Below are positions 22,513 through 28,276 of a stretch of 34,696 bases of DNA, piece by piece; position 1 is the first letter of the stretch; each line of letters opens with the position of its first letter. A model generated the notes under the pieces. It saw nothing but the letters and a program-made list of their open reading frames with translations, was not told where the DNA came from and ran no database searches. Source of the stretch: an uncultured Prevotellaceae bacterium (GTDB lineage: Bacteria; Bacteroidota; Bacteroidia; Bacteroidales; Bacteroidaceae); assembly GCA_902776685.1 (NCBI GenBank), contig CACYRB010000018.1, positions 1 to 34,696 on the forward strand, read 5' to 3'. The position numbers and the translations under genes were made by a program.

Positions 22513-22728
22513 TCTGCAAAGATTTTGCCAGCGCGAACTGAGTCAAGTTTACTTGAACCATGTCGAGCGCAGCTAAATTTTCTGCAAAGATTTTGCCAGC
22601 GAGAACAGAGTCAAGTTCACTTGAACTGTGTCGAGCGCAGCTAAATTTTCTGCAAAGATTTTGCCAGCGAGAACAGAGTCAAGCTCACTTGAACTATGTC
22701 GAGCGCAGCTAAATTTTCTGCAAAAATA
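22513..22728 (-). promoter_or_regulatory. Tandem 68-bp repeat carrying frr promoters (three full copies plus the start of a fourth)
   Basis: Repeat units start at 22513, 22581, 22649 and 22717 (truncated), exactly 68 bp apart and nearly identical. Read on the minus strand each full unit holds TTG, a 19-bp spacer and AATCTTTG (copy nearest frr: TTG 22546-22544, AATCTTTG 22524-22517), a good Bacteroidota promoter but for one base; the truncated copy has a consensus TATTTTTG (22728-22721). The inverted repeat TCAAGT-NN-ACTTGA (22543-22556, 22611-22624, and with one mismatch 22679-22692) overlaps each -33 element. The nearest copy would give a leader of about 18 nt for frr. Confidence 0.75.
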
Positions 22729-22768
22729 ATACATTAACTTGAATTTCCAAACAGTTTGCCAAGTTTTT

Positions 22769-22804
22769 TTAGGAATAAATCTCGTCGGCAACGATTTTCA
22801 CGAT
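22769..22804 (-). pseudogene. 3'-end remnant of the free methionine-R-sulfoxide reductase gene
   Basis: On the minus strand this reads IVKIVADEIYS followed by TAA, nearly the exact C-terminus of the intact fRMsr gene at 26019-26570 (IVKIVADEIYN and TAA). Positions 22776-22804 are identical to 26026-26054; the last two codons differ. It is the scar left on the far side of the inserted islet. Confidence 0.8.
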
Positions 22805-23158
22805 AAAAATGATATCTCTTTTTAAAACGTTTAACATGATGTATTTTTCAACGTGTCAGTCTTTTGAAAGTGCATTATTTGTATATAAAATGACCTTTTT
22901 ATATATTTCCGAAAAATTTATACACAAAACGCGAAAAATTTAAACACTCATCTTCTTTTGAAAGATAGCCAGAAAGTAAAACGTTACTATTTTTGCAAAC
23001 TTTTCATAAAACGGTAATTATTTAAACCATAAATTAAATAAAAAAATAACAAAGATGATTTGATGCTATTCTCATATCTGCGCGGTTCGTGTACAAAGAG
23101 AAAAGCGAATTACATTATTTATATTATATTGAAATTAAACAAATTAATATTTACATTT

Positions 23159-25708
23159 ATGAGAAAAATTTTGAAATTGGCACTTTTAGCTATGTGCCAG
23201 ATGCCAATCGTATCGATGGCTGCAAACGTTACATGGGAAGAAAACGGCTTCCTTTTTAGTGCAGACAATACGAAAAGTACGTGTGCTGTAACTGGGACCA
23301 GCATGACGGGCAACGTAGTGATTCCATCTTCCACGACTTACAATGGCTCGACCTATACGGTGACGGATATTGCCAGTTGGTTTATCAGAGGCCACGGGAG
23401 TCCCACCAATTACAGAAACACTACCACCATCACCTCTGTCACCATTCCCGCCACAGTTGTGTACATTTATACGGGAGCCTTTGGGCTGTCGCAGTCCATT
23501 GCAGAAATTACAGTCGAAGACGGCAATACTGCTTATTGCGCAGAAGACGGTGTTCTCTACAACAAGAACAAGACTACCATTGTCTACTGGCCTGCCAAAA
23601 AGGAGGTTGGCGATTACGTGATTCCTTCCACCATTAAGTCTCTCGGTGGTGAGGCTTTCTCGAACAACCAAACGCTGACCTCGGTGACCATACCAGCGTC
23701 TGTCACTTCTGTATCTCCTGGGGCTACCACATTGGGAAACACAGTAGGTACTTTTGCTTCCTGTAAAAATCTCAAAACCGTGAACTTTGAAGAAGGCTTT
23801 ACGCCTACTGTTGTTCCGGCATATTGCTTCATCAACTGTTCAAGCCTCAGCCAGATAGATCTGCCTGAAACCATCAAGGAAATTGGGACAAGTGCTTTCA
23901 GCGGATGTTCTTCGCTCAACATTCCCATGCCACCTTATCTCGAAACGATACGCACATCAGCCTTTCAGAGTTGTACGTCTATGATCGAGGTAGAATTTCC
24001 TTCAACAATGAAGAGCATCGATTCAAACGCTTTCAACTACTGCCCTAAAATTAAAAAGGTGGTAATTCCTGAAGACTGTGATGTGACAGTTATACCCAGT
24101 ACTTGTTTTCGCATGAACAGCCAACTGGAAGAGGTGAGGCTGTCTGACAAAATTACCAGCATTGGCAATAGTGCCTTTGCCAATTGCAATAAACTATCAG
24201 AGATTGACCTGCCGACGGAACTGAAAACAATCGGAGAAATGGCTTTCTATGAAGACAAACTCTTGGAAAACGTGACTTTCTATGACAAACTGGAAACCAT
24301 CGGTGCCGGAGCATTTGCCAAATGTGAAAAACTGAAGCAAATAGACCTGCCTCAAAGTCTCAAAACCATTGGCGTGGGTGCATTCATGTCAGTGACAGCA
24401 GAGACATTCACCATTCCTGCAAGCGTAATAAGTATTGGGGGCGCGGCTTTCGCACAGACTGCCAACATGACGGAATTCATAGTGGAAGACGGCAACACTG
24501 CATATATTACCGTAGAGGGTGTACTTTTCACCAAAGACATGAAGACTTTGCTGGCCTATCCTGCCGCATCTGTGCGCGATGTGTCTTACACCGTCCCCGC
24601 TGGAGTCACCGTCGTCCAGGAAGGAGCTTTCAGTAGCGCACGGCTCACGCACATCACACTGCCGTCTTCGCTGACAACCATTTACAATGGCGCATTTGCC
24701 TCCAACAAAAATCTTACCGAGCTGACCATCCCTGAGGCTGTAACGTCAATAGGCCGATCAAATACCACTACTTCCAGTTATTCAATGGTTAATACAAATA
24801 TTATTTACGGTACAAGCGTGAATAGCCTCTACCTACTTAATGCCACCAATGCTCCGGTTATTAATCCTAAAACAGGAGATAACAGAAAGTATGTCATCCC
24901 CAATCGCAACAATGACATTAGCTACAGGCCGCAGTTTCCTGTGGTTTATATGAAAAAAACGGCCTACGACAATAACGTTTATCAGAGTGCCAACTTGTGG
25001 AACGTAATGACAGATTTTGCCTGTGAGATTCCCGTCACATTACCCTCAAGTGGACTGAAAACAATGGGACGCGACTTTGACGTTGACCTCTCATCCTCTG
25101 ACCTGAAAGCCTACGTTTGTTCCTCTGCCACACAAACAGGCGATTCACAAACAGCAAATATGGAGCCAATTGCTGTTGCAGGGAAGTCAGCTGGCGAATA
25201 TGTTCCGTCGCGTACAGGACAGCGCACCGTCAACGGTATTGCTTATGAAACCTATGTTGGCGTAATACTGAAAGGCGGCGAGGGAGCATCGGCCACCTAC
25301 CGAATTGGAGAAAATGAAAATGCCACAACCTCTCAGACAAACTATTTAGTGGCAGCCACCGACGCGACAAAAGTCAAAATGACTGAAGCTATTGACGGGA
25401 CTGCATATACCAACCTCGGACTGAACAGTGGATATTTTAAATATTTCACCGCCGACGGGACACTTGCCTATAACAAATGCTGGCTGTCCATGCCGACAAG
25501 TATAATTGGCGCTTACGACACGACTTCTGGTGCAAAAGCTTTCACAATGAGATTCCTTGACGGCGAAACCACCGCCATCTCACAAATGCACACCGATGAC
25601 ACCACTGAAGAAACCAAACACCCCTATTACACCCTGCAAGGTGTGCGCACAGACCGTCCGCAACGTGGCATTTATATTCATCAAGGAAAAAAAGTAATCA
25701 TTAAATAA
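23159..25708 (+). CDS. BspA-like leucine-rich-repeat surface protein
   Basis: An 849-residue exported protein: signal peptide (ILKLALLAMCQMPIVSMAA), then about 15 repeats of the BspA/LRR_5 type (LTSVTIPASVTS.., LSQIDLPETIKEIGTSAFSGC, LKTIGVGAF), a beta-rich region, and a C-terminal tail YYTLQGVRTDRPQRGIYIHQ...KKVIIK typical of Prevotella surface proteins. BspA-type proteins bind host matrix or other bacteria. The ATG at 23159 is chosen because it opens the signal peptide; sequence before it is AT-rich leader. Codon use is more AT-rich than that of its neighbours and it lies within the 29-bp-repeat islet, both signs of transfer. The 70-residue gene follows after 13 bp. Confidence 0.9.
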   Translation: MRKILKLALLAMCQMPIVSMAANVTWEENGFLFSADNTKSTCAVTGTSMTGNVVIPSSTTYNGSTYTVTDIASWFIRGHGSPTNYRNTTTITSVTIPATVVYIYTGAFGLSQSIAEITVEDGNTAYCAEDGVLYNKNKTTIVYWPAKKEVGDYVIPSTIKSLGGEAFSNNQTLTSVTIPASVTSVSPGATTLGNTVGTFASCKNLKTVNFEEGFTPTVVPAYCFINCSSLSQIDLPETIKEIGTSAFSGCSSLNIPMPPYLETIRTSAFQSCTSMIEVEFPSTMKSIDSNAFNYCPKIKKVVIPEDCDVTVIPSTCFRMNSQLEEVRLSDKITSIGNSAFANCNKLSEIDLPTELKTIGEMAFYEDKLLENVTFYDKLETIGAGAFAKCEKLKQIDLPQSLKTIGVGAFMSVTAETFTIPASVISIGGAAFAQTANMTEFIVEDGNTAYITVEGVLFTKDMKTLLAYPAASVRDVSYTVPAGVTVVQEGAFSSARLTHITLPSSLTTIYNGAFASNKNLTELTIPEAVTSIGRSNTTTSSYSMVNTNIIYGTSVNSLYLLNATNAPVINPKTGDNRKYVIPNRNNDISYRPQFPVVYMKKTAYDNNVYQSANLWNVMTDFACEIPVTLPSSGLKTMGRDFDVDLSSSDLKAYVCSSATQTGDSQTANMEPIAVAGKSAGEYVPSRTGQRTVNGIAYETYVGVILKGGEGASATYRIGENENATTSQTNYLVAATDATKVKMTEAIDGTAYTNLGLNSGYFKYFTADGTLAYNKCWLSMPTSIIGAYDTTSGAKAFTMRFLDGETTAISQMHTDDTTEETKHPYYTLQGVRTDRPQRGIYIHQGKKVIIK

Positions 25709-25721
25709 GGAGAATAAAATT

Positions 25722-25934
25722 ATGAAAAAGACATATATAAGACCGTTAATGGAAATCATCGCTCCCAAATATTCTGATATAATGCAAGGAATAAACATAC
25801 CTATTTCAGGTGGAACGACACCCGAAGAAAGCGACGCCAAACAGTTCCTCTTCAACGAAGACGAAGATCTGGACTATTCCGATAGCGAAACAGACTATAT
25901 CAATTGGCCTTCTGTCAATCTATGGAGGGACTGA
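25722..25934 (+). CDS. Small acidic peptide of unknown function, 70 aa
   Basis: Starts MKKTYIRPLMEIIAPKYSD; short proteins with this M-K-K-x-Y-x-x-P opening are widespread in Prevotella and uncharacterised. There is no hydrophobic signal segment. A Gly-Gly (PISGG, residues 27-31) separates the N-terminal part from a very acidic tail (NEDEDLDYSDSETDY) that ends NLWRD. The layout, a conserved leader-like part, GG and a variable acidic tail, recalls peptide precursors, but no maturation or export genes are nearby. It is 13 bp after the BspA-like gene with an AGGAGA ribosome binding site (25708-25713), so the two are co-transcribed, and the perfect hairpin at 25972 ends the unit. Confidence 0.7.
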   Translation: MKKTYIRPLMEIIAPKYSDIMQGINIPISGGTTPEESDAKQFLFNEDEDLDYSDSETDYINWPSVNLWRD

Positions 25935-25971
25935 AGAACTTAGTCTTAGAAAAAACTATTTGAAGAAAACA

Positions 25972-26024
25972 AATTAAGAGTCTGCGGGTATCGGTTGTCA
26001 ATCGATACCCGCAGACTCTTAATT
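25972..26024. terminator. Perfect 22-bp-stem convergent terminator
   Basis: Arms 25972-25993 and 26003-26024 are perfectly complementary (core GAGTCTGCGGGTATCG / CGATACCCGCAGACTC) around a 9-nt loop that can close further. The right arm contains the stop codon of fRMsr on the minus strand, and the left end is 38 bp past the stop of the 70-residue gene on the plus strand, so it serves both converging transcripts. It also abuts the 29-bp repeat (26026), suggesting that it came in as the islet end. Confidence 0.85.
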
Positions 26025-26570
26025 GTAAATCTCGTCGGCAACGATTTTCACGATGCGCTCCAGCCACTCCTGATCGGTCTGGTCGAAGGCGTTGAGGTCG
26101 CGCGAGTCGATGTCGAGCACGCCGCGCACCTGTCCCGCGCCGTCGAAGACGGGCACGACAATCTCAGAACGACTGAGCGACGAGCAGGCGATATGCCCGG
26201 GAAACTGCTCCACGTCAGGCACAACGAGTGTGCACCGTTCCTTCCATGCCGAGCCGCACACGCCCTTGCCGTAGGGAATGGTGTAGCAGGCCACTGGTCC
26301 TTGGAACGGTCCGAGACGCAGGCACTCGAGTTCCCTCTTAGCAGCCCCCTCCCAACCTTCCCCCGAGGGGGGAGGAGTTGCAATCGCACCGCTCGGGATG
26401 GAGGACTTCCTCTTTATGAGGTAGAACCCTACCCAGAAGAACCGCTCGGGAAAGGTCTCCTTCAGGGCTGCCGCCACATTGGCCAGCACGCCCACCTCGT
26501 CGGTCTCGCCAGAGACCAGTGCTGCGACCTGCGCACTCAACGTCTGGTATTGTTTTGTCTTATCGTTCAT
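26019..26570 (-). CDS. msrC: Free methionine-R-sulfoxide reductase (GAF domain), with an internal repeat insert
   Basis: fRMsr reduces free methionine-R-sulfoxide using a GAF-fold domain. The 183-residue protein keeps the three family cysteines: C95 (LGPFQGPVAC), C105 (GKGVCGSAW) and C129 (FPGHIACSS), plus SEIVVPVFD and GVLDIDS. Homologues go from WVGFYLLK to about LVLGPFQG directly; here about 25 extra residues (54-80: SSIPSGAIATPPPSGEGWEG and flanks) intervene, coded by a C/G-tract palindromic repeat (26330-26405). They sit at a surface loop before the active-site region, so activity is probably kept. The start overlaps the end of rsmA by 11 bp. The last codons lie in the 29-bp repeat of the islet. 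Confidence 0.92.
   Translation of the reverse strand: MNDKTKQYQTLSAQVAALVSGETDEVGVLANVAAALKETFPERFFWVGFYLIKRKSSIPSGAIATPPPSGEGWEGAAKRELECLRLGPFQGPVACYTIPYGKGVCGSAWKERCTLVVPDVEQFPGHIACSSLSRSEIVVPVFDGAGQVRGVLDIDSRDLNAFDQTDQEWLERIVKIVADEIYN
26330..26405. repeat. C/G-tract palindromic repeat inside fRMsr
   Basis: Centred on CCCCC GA GGGGGG (from 26361) with a further C-tract (26345-26349). On the minus strand it reads CCCCCCTCGGGGG, then AAGGTTGGGAGGGGGCTGC. The first 13 bases are identical to the repeat in rsmA. The frame is kept and codes for Pro/Ser/Gly-rich residues. Confidence 0.75.
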
Positions 26571-27420
26571 TTTTGTCGGTTTGTTGTTCTGTTTCGGCGG
26601 CGACCCAGTTGGTGAGTTCCACGAACTCGGCGATGGACAGCTGTTCGGGGCGGCGGGTCAGGAACGAGGCATGGAGGGTGAAGAATGACGAGTCGGCAGG
26701 CAGGAGCTGGCGCAGCGAGACGCGCAGCATTTTCCGCCGTTGGTTGAAGACGGTCTTGACGACACGGCGGAAGAGCTGTTCGTCGCAACCGAGCCGCTCG
26801 ACCTTGTTGCGCGTCATGCGGATGACGGCGCTCTGCACCTTTGGCGGCGGATTGAACACGTCGGGCTCGACGGTGAAGAGATATTCCACGTCGTACCATG
26901 CCTGCACGAGCACGGAGAGCACGCCATACTGCTTTGTCCCGGGCTGCGAGGACATGCGCAGGGCTACCTCGCGTTGTATCATGCCCGTGCAGCATGGGAT
27001 GAGGTTGCGGTTGTCGAGCATCTTGAAGAAAATCTGCGACGAGATGTCGTAGGGGTAATTGCCCGTGAGCACGAAGGGCTGCCCGCCGAAGATCTGCGTG
27101 AGGTCCATGCGAAGGAAGTCGCCTTCGATGAGCGCCCCCCCTACAGCCCCCGAGGGGGGCTCTATACCGGATGAGGGATGAGAGATGGCATCGCGAAACA
27201 GCGTGCTCTTGAGATAAGCTACGCTCTCGCGGTCAATCTCGACGGCTTTCACGGGGCGGGGCTTCGGAATGAGGAACTGCGTGAGCACACCCATGCCCGG
27301 ACCTATCTCGAGCACGGGCAGGTCGGGACAGGCATCGACGGTGTCGGCTATTCGCTTTGCAATATTGAGGTCGACAAGGAAGTGCTGTCCCAGGTTTTTC
27401 TTCGGTCTGACTGTTTTCAT
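26560..27420 (-). CDS. rsmA: 16S rRNA (adenine1518/1519-N6)-dimethyltransferase, with an internal repeat insert
   Basis: RsmA (KsgA) dimethylates two adjacent adenines in 16S rRNA helix 45 late in 30S assembly. The 286-residue protein begins MKTVRPKKNLGQHFL and has the SAM site LEIGPGMGVLTQ (37-48), ID at 62-63 and catalytic NYPY (121-124). Between VEIDRESVAYL and ALIEGDFLRMDL about 18-20 residues (RDAISHPSSGIEPPSGAVGG) are not found in homologues; they are coded by a C/G-tract palindromic repeat (27130-27190). The ATG at 27420 lies just after a TAACTTTG box, so the transcript may be leaderless; the longer frame to 27456 would start upstream of that box. fRMsr overlaps its 3' end by 11 bp. 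Confidence 0.96.
   Translation of the reverse strand: MKTVRPKKNLGQHFLVDLNIAKRIADTVDACPDLPVLEIGPGMGVLTQFLIPKPRPVKAVEIDRESVAYLKSTLFRDAISHPSSGIEPPSGAVGGALIEGDFLRMDLTQIFGGQPFVLTGNYPYDISSQIFFKMLDNRNLIPCCTGMIQREVALRMSSQPGTKQYGVLSVLVQAWYDVEYLFTVEPDVFNPPPKVQSAVIRMTRNKVERLGCDEQLFRRVVKTVFNQRRKMLRVSLRQLLPADSSFFTLHASFLTRRPEQLSIAEFVELTNWVAAETEQQTDKNER
27130..27190. repeat. C/G-tract palindromic repeat inside rsmA
   Basis: AGCCCCC (27145-27151) pairs with GGGGGGCT (27154-27161), with an additional C7 tract at 27135-27141. On the minus strand it reads CCCCCCTCGGGGG, CTGTA, GGGGGGGCGC. It keeps frame and adds about 20 codons. Confidence 0.75.
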
Positions 27421-27425
27421 CGTTG

Positions 27426-27600
27426 CAAAGTTACGAAAAATCGAGAGAAAAGCCAAATGTATTTGAGCTTTTCCGAGTGTCGAGTAACTTCGGCGCAGCC
27501 AAAAGTTACGAAAAATCGAGAGCAGAACAAAATAAACTCGTTTATTTTTTTATGCCGAGATGGAGTAACTTCGGCGCAGCCAAAGTTACAAAAAAACGCA
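27426..27600 (-). promoter_or_regulatory. Tandem palindromic repeats with rsmA promoter boxes
   Basis: GTTACGAAAAATCGAGAG recurs at 27430 and 27505 and partly at 27585; GAGTAACTTCGGCGCAGCC at 27482 and 27563. Each unit of 75-81 bp contains a different central hairpin (GAAAAGC..GCTTTTC in the first, AAATAAAC..GTTTATTT in the second). Minus-strand -7 boxes TAACTTTG stand at 27433-27426 (next to the rsmA ATG) and 27588-27581. GTAACTT / AAGTTAC around the CGGCGCAGCC core also pair. Confidence 0.7.
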
Positions 27601-27639
27601 GGAAACCGAATGCTGATTGCTGAAAAAAACGAAAGAAAA

Positions 27640-27673
27640 ATGGCGGAGCAGCTGTAAGAAACTGCTCCGCCAT
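27640..27673 (-). terminator. Terminator of the 28-codon gene
   Basis: ATGGCGGAGCAG (27640-27651) pairs perfectly with CTGCTCCGCCAT (27662-27673). Read on the minus strand the hairpin is followed by TTTTTC and a second T-run, a textbook intrinsic terminator. A smaller hairpin CTTCCTC/GAGGAAG (27702-27716) precedes it. Confidence 0.85.
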
Positions 27674-27730
27674 CGGGTATTTAGTACTAAAAAACAACGT
27701 TCTTCCTCTGAGGAAGGGCTTTGCCGACGT

Positions 27731-27817
27731 TTATTTCTGCATGTCGACTTTGTTGCCCAAATGAATGGCCTGCGCAACCATGGCTGCAACTACGGCCAGT
27801 GACAGTAATGTTACCAT
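27731..27817 (-). CDS. Small membrane peptide, 28 aa
   Basis: ATG at 27817 opens MVTLLSLAVVAAMVAQAIHL and ends NKVDMQK at TAA 27733-27731. The first 18 residues form one hydrophobic helix, the rest is polar. Support for a real gene: AGAAAGGT ribosome binding site 7-14 bp upstream, a near-perfect promoter (27880-27910), a leader of about 55 nt, and a strong terminator at 27640, all on the same strand and not shared with another gene. It could be a membrane regulator peptide, a type I toxin or a leader; no antisense partner was recognised. The function is unknown. Confidence 0.65.
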   Translation of the reverse strand: MVTLLSLAVVAAMVAQAIHLGNKVDMQK

Positions 27818-27879
27818 AATCTTTTACCTTTCTTTTTTAAAAATTAAACTTGTTATCCTGTGTCTTCTCTAAGACGCTG

Positions 27880-27910
27880 CAAAAGTAAGCCTTTTCTGCA
27901 TATGCACAAA
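27880..27910 (-). promoter_or_regulatory. Promoter of the 28-codon gene
   Basis: On the minus strand: -33 TTTG (27910-27907), 19-bp spacer, -7 TACTTTTG (27887-27880). Together with the terminator at 27640 it defines a transcript of about 230 nt. Confidence 0.7.
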
Positions 27911-27915
27911 ACATT

Positions 27916-27961
27916 CCGACCGATTTTGGTCGGTTTCGGCAGTTTTATTGACGCGCGTCAA
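27916..27961. promoter_or_regulatory. Two perfect palindromes upstream of the 28-codon gene
   Basis: CCGACC (27916-27921) pairs with GGTCGG (27928-27933), and TTGACGCGCGTCAA (27948-27961) is a perfect 14-bp palindrome. They lie just upstream of the -33 element of the small gene and look like protein binding sites; no regulator is assigned. Confidence 0.45.
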
Positions 27962-28014
27962 GACTGCGACGGCAGTTTGCTTTCCCACAGCGAGATATCG
28001 TCGTTTGCGATACG

Positions 28015-28141
28015 AAAGTTTATCTTTCATAAAGTAATATAATATATATTACCGAGTAAAAGTATATATATTACTTAGTAAAAGTATATATATTACCGAG
28101 TAATATAATATATATTACTTTGTAAAAGATATTCTTTTACA
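28015..28141. repeat. AT-rich array of five palindromes with exact 22-bp period
   Basis: Five 19-bp units with 3-bp spacers: GTAATATAATATATATTAC (28035-28053), GTAAAAGTATATATATTAC (28057-28075), the same (28079-28097), GTAATATAATATATATTAC (28101-28119), GTAAAAGATATTCTTTTAC (28123-28141). Spacers are CGA, TTA, CGA, TTT. Centres are exactly 22 bp apart. The hairpin GAAAGTTTATCTTTC (28015-28029) precedes the array and falls 22 bp before the first centre. Unit sequences differ completely from the arrays at 8.0 and 19.7 kb. Confidence 0.9.
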
Positions 28142-28246
28142 TCGTGAACTGTGGTTTTTGGGGTTACGAAGGGGCTGAAACTGGGTTGCGACATTTAAGA
28201 AATCGTAATTTTTTGTCGCGGCTTCGTATAATTCAGAAAAAATGTG

Positions 28247-28254
28247 TAAGTTTG
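28247..28254 (+). promoter_or_regulatory. -7 element of the YbhN-like gene
   Basis: TAAGTTTG, 22 bp before the ATG at 28277. It is 105 bp downstream of the last palindrome of the array. Confidence 0.5.
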
Positions 28255-28276
28255 CAACACGAAACAGTTTCATGGG

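Larger units (their letters stand above)
22776..26054. mobile_element. Islet bounded by an exact 29-bp direct repeat at the fRMsr 3' end
   Basis: The 29-bp sequence at 22776-22804 recurs perfectly at 26026-26054, where it is the last codons of fRMsr. The DNA between is more AT-rich, uses different codons from its neighbours, and carries two plus-strand genes (a BspA-like protein and a 70-residue peptide) inside a minus-strand housekeeping cluster. This is the layout of a site-specific insertion into a gene 3' end that restores the gene. No integrase, transposase or relaxase is present, so the element would have to be moved in trans, or be a decayed island. From 22805 to 23158 there is only AT-rich leader DNA without a gene. 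Confidence 0.65.

Noticed and set aside
22573-22791. 72-codon minus-strand frame upstream of frr
   Set aside because: It is translated repeat DNA (68-bp units) and would not keep its frame from unit to unit; it lies on the promoter elements.
22805-26025. Integrase or transposase inside the islet
   Set aside because: All sizeable frames were read; only the BspA-like protein and the small acidic peptide are plausible, and neither has recombinase motifs.
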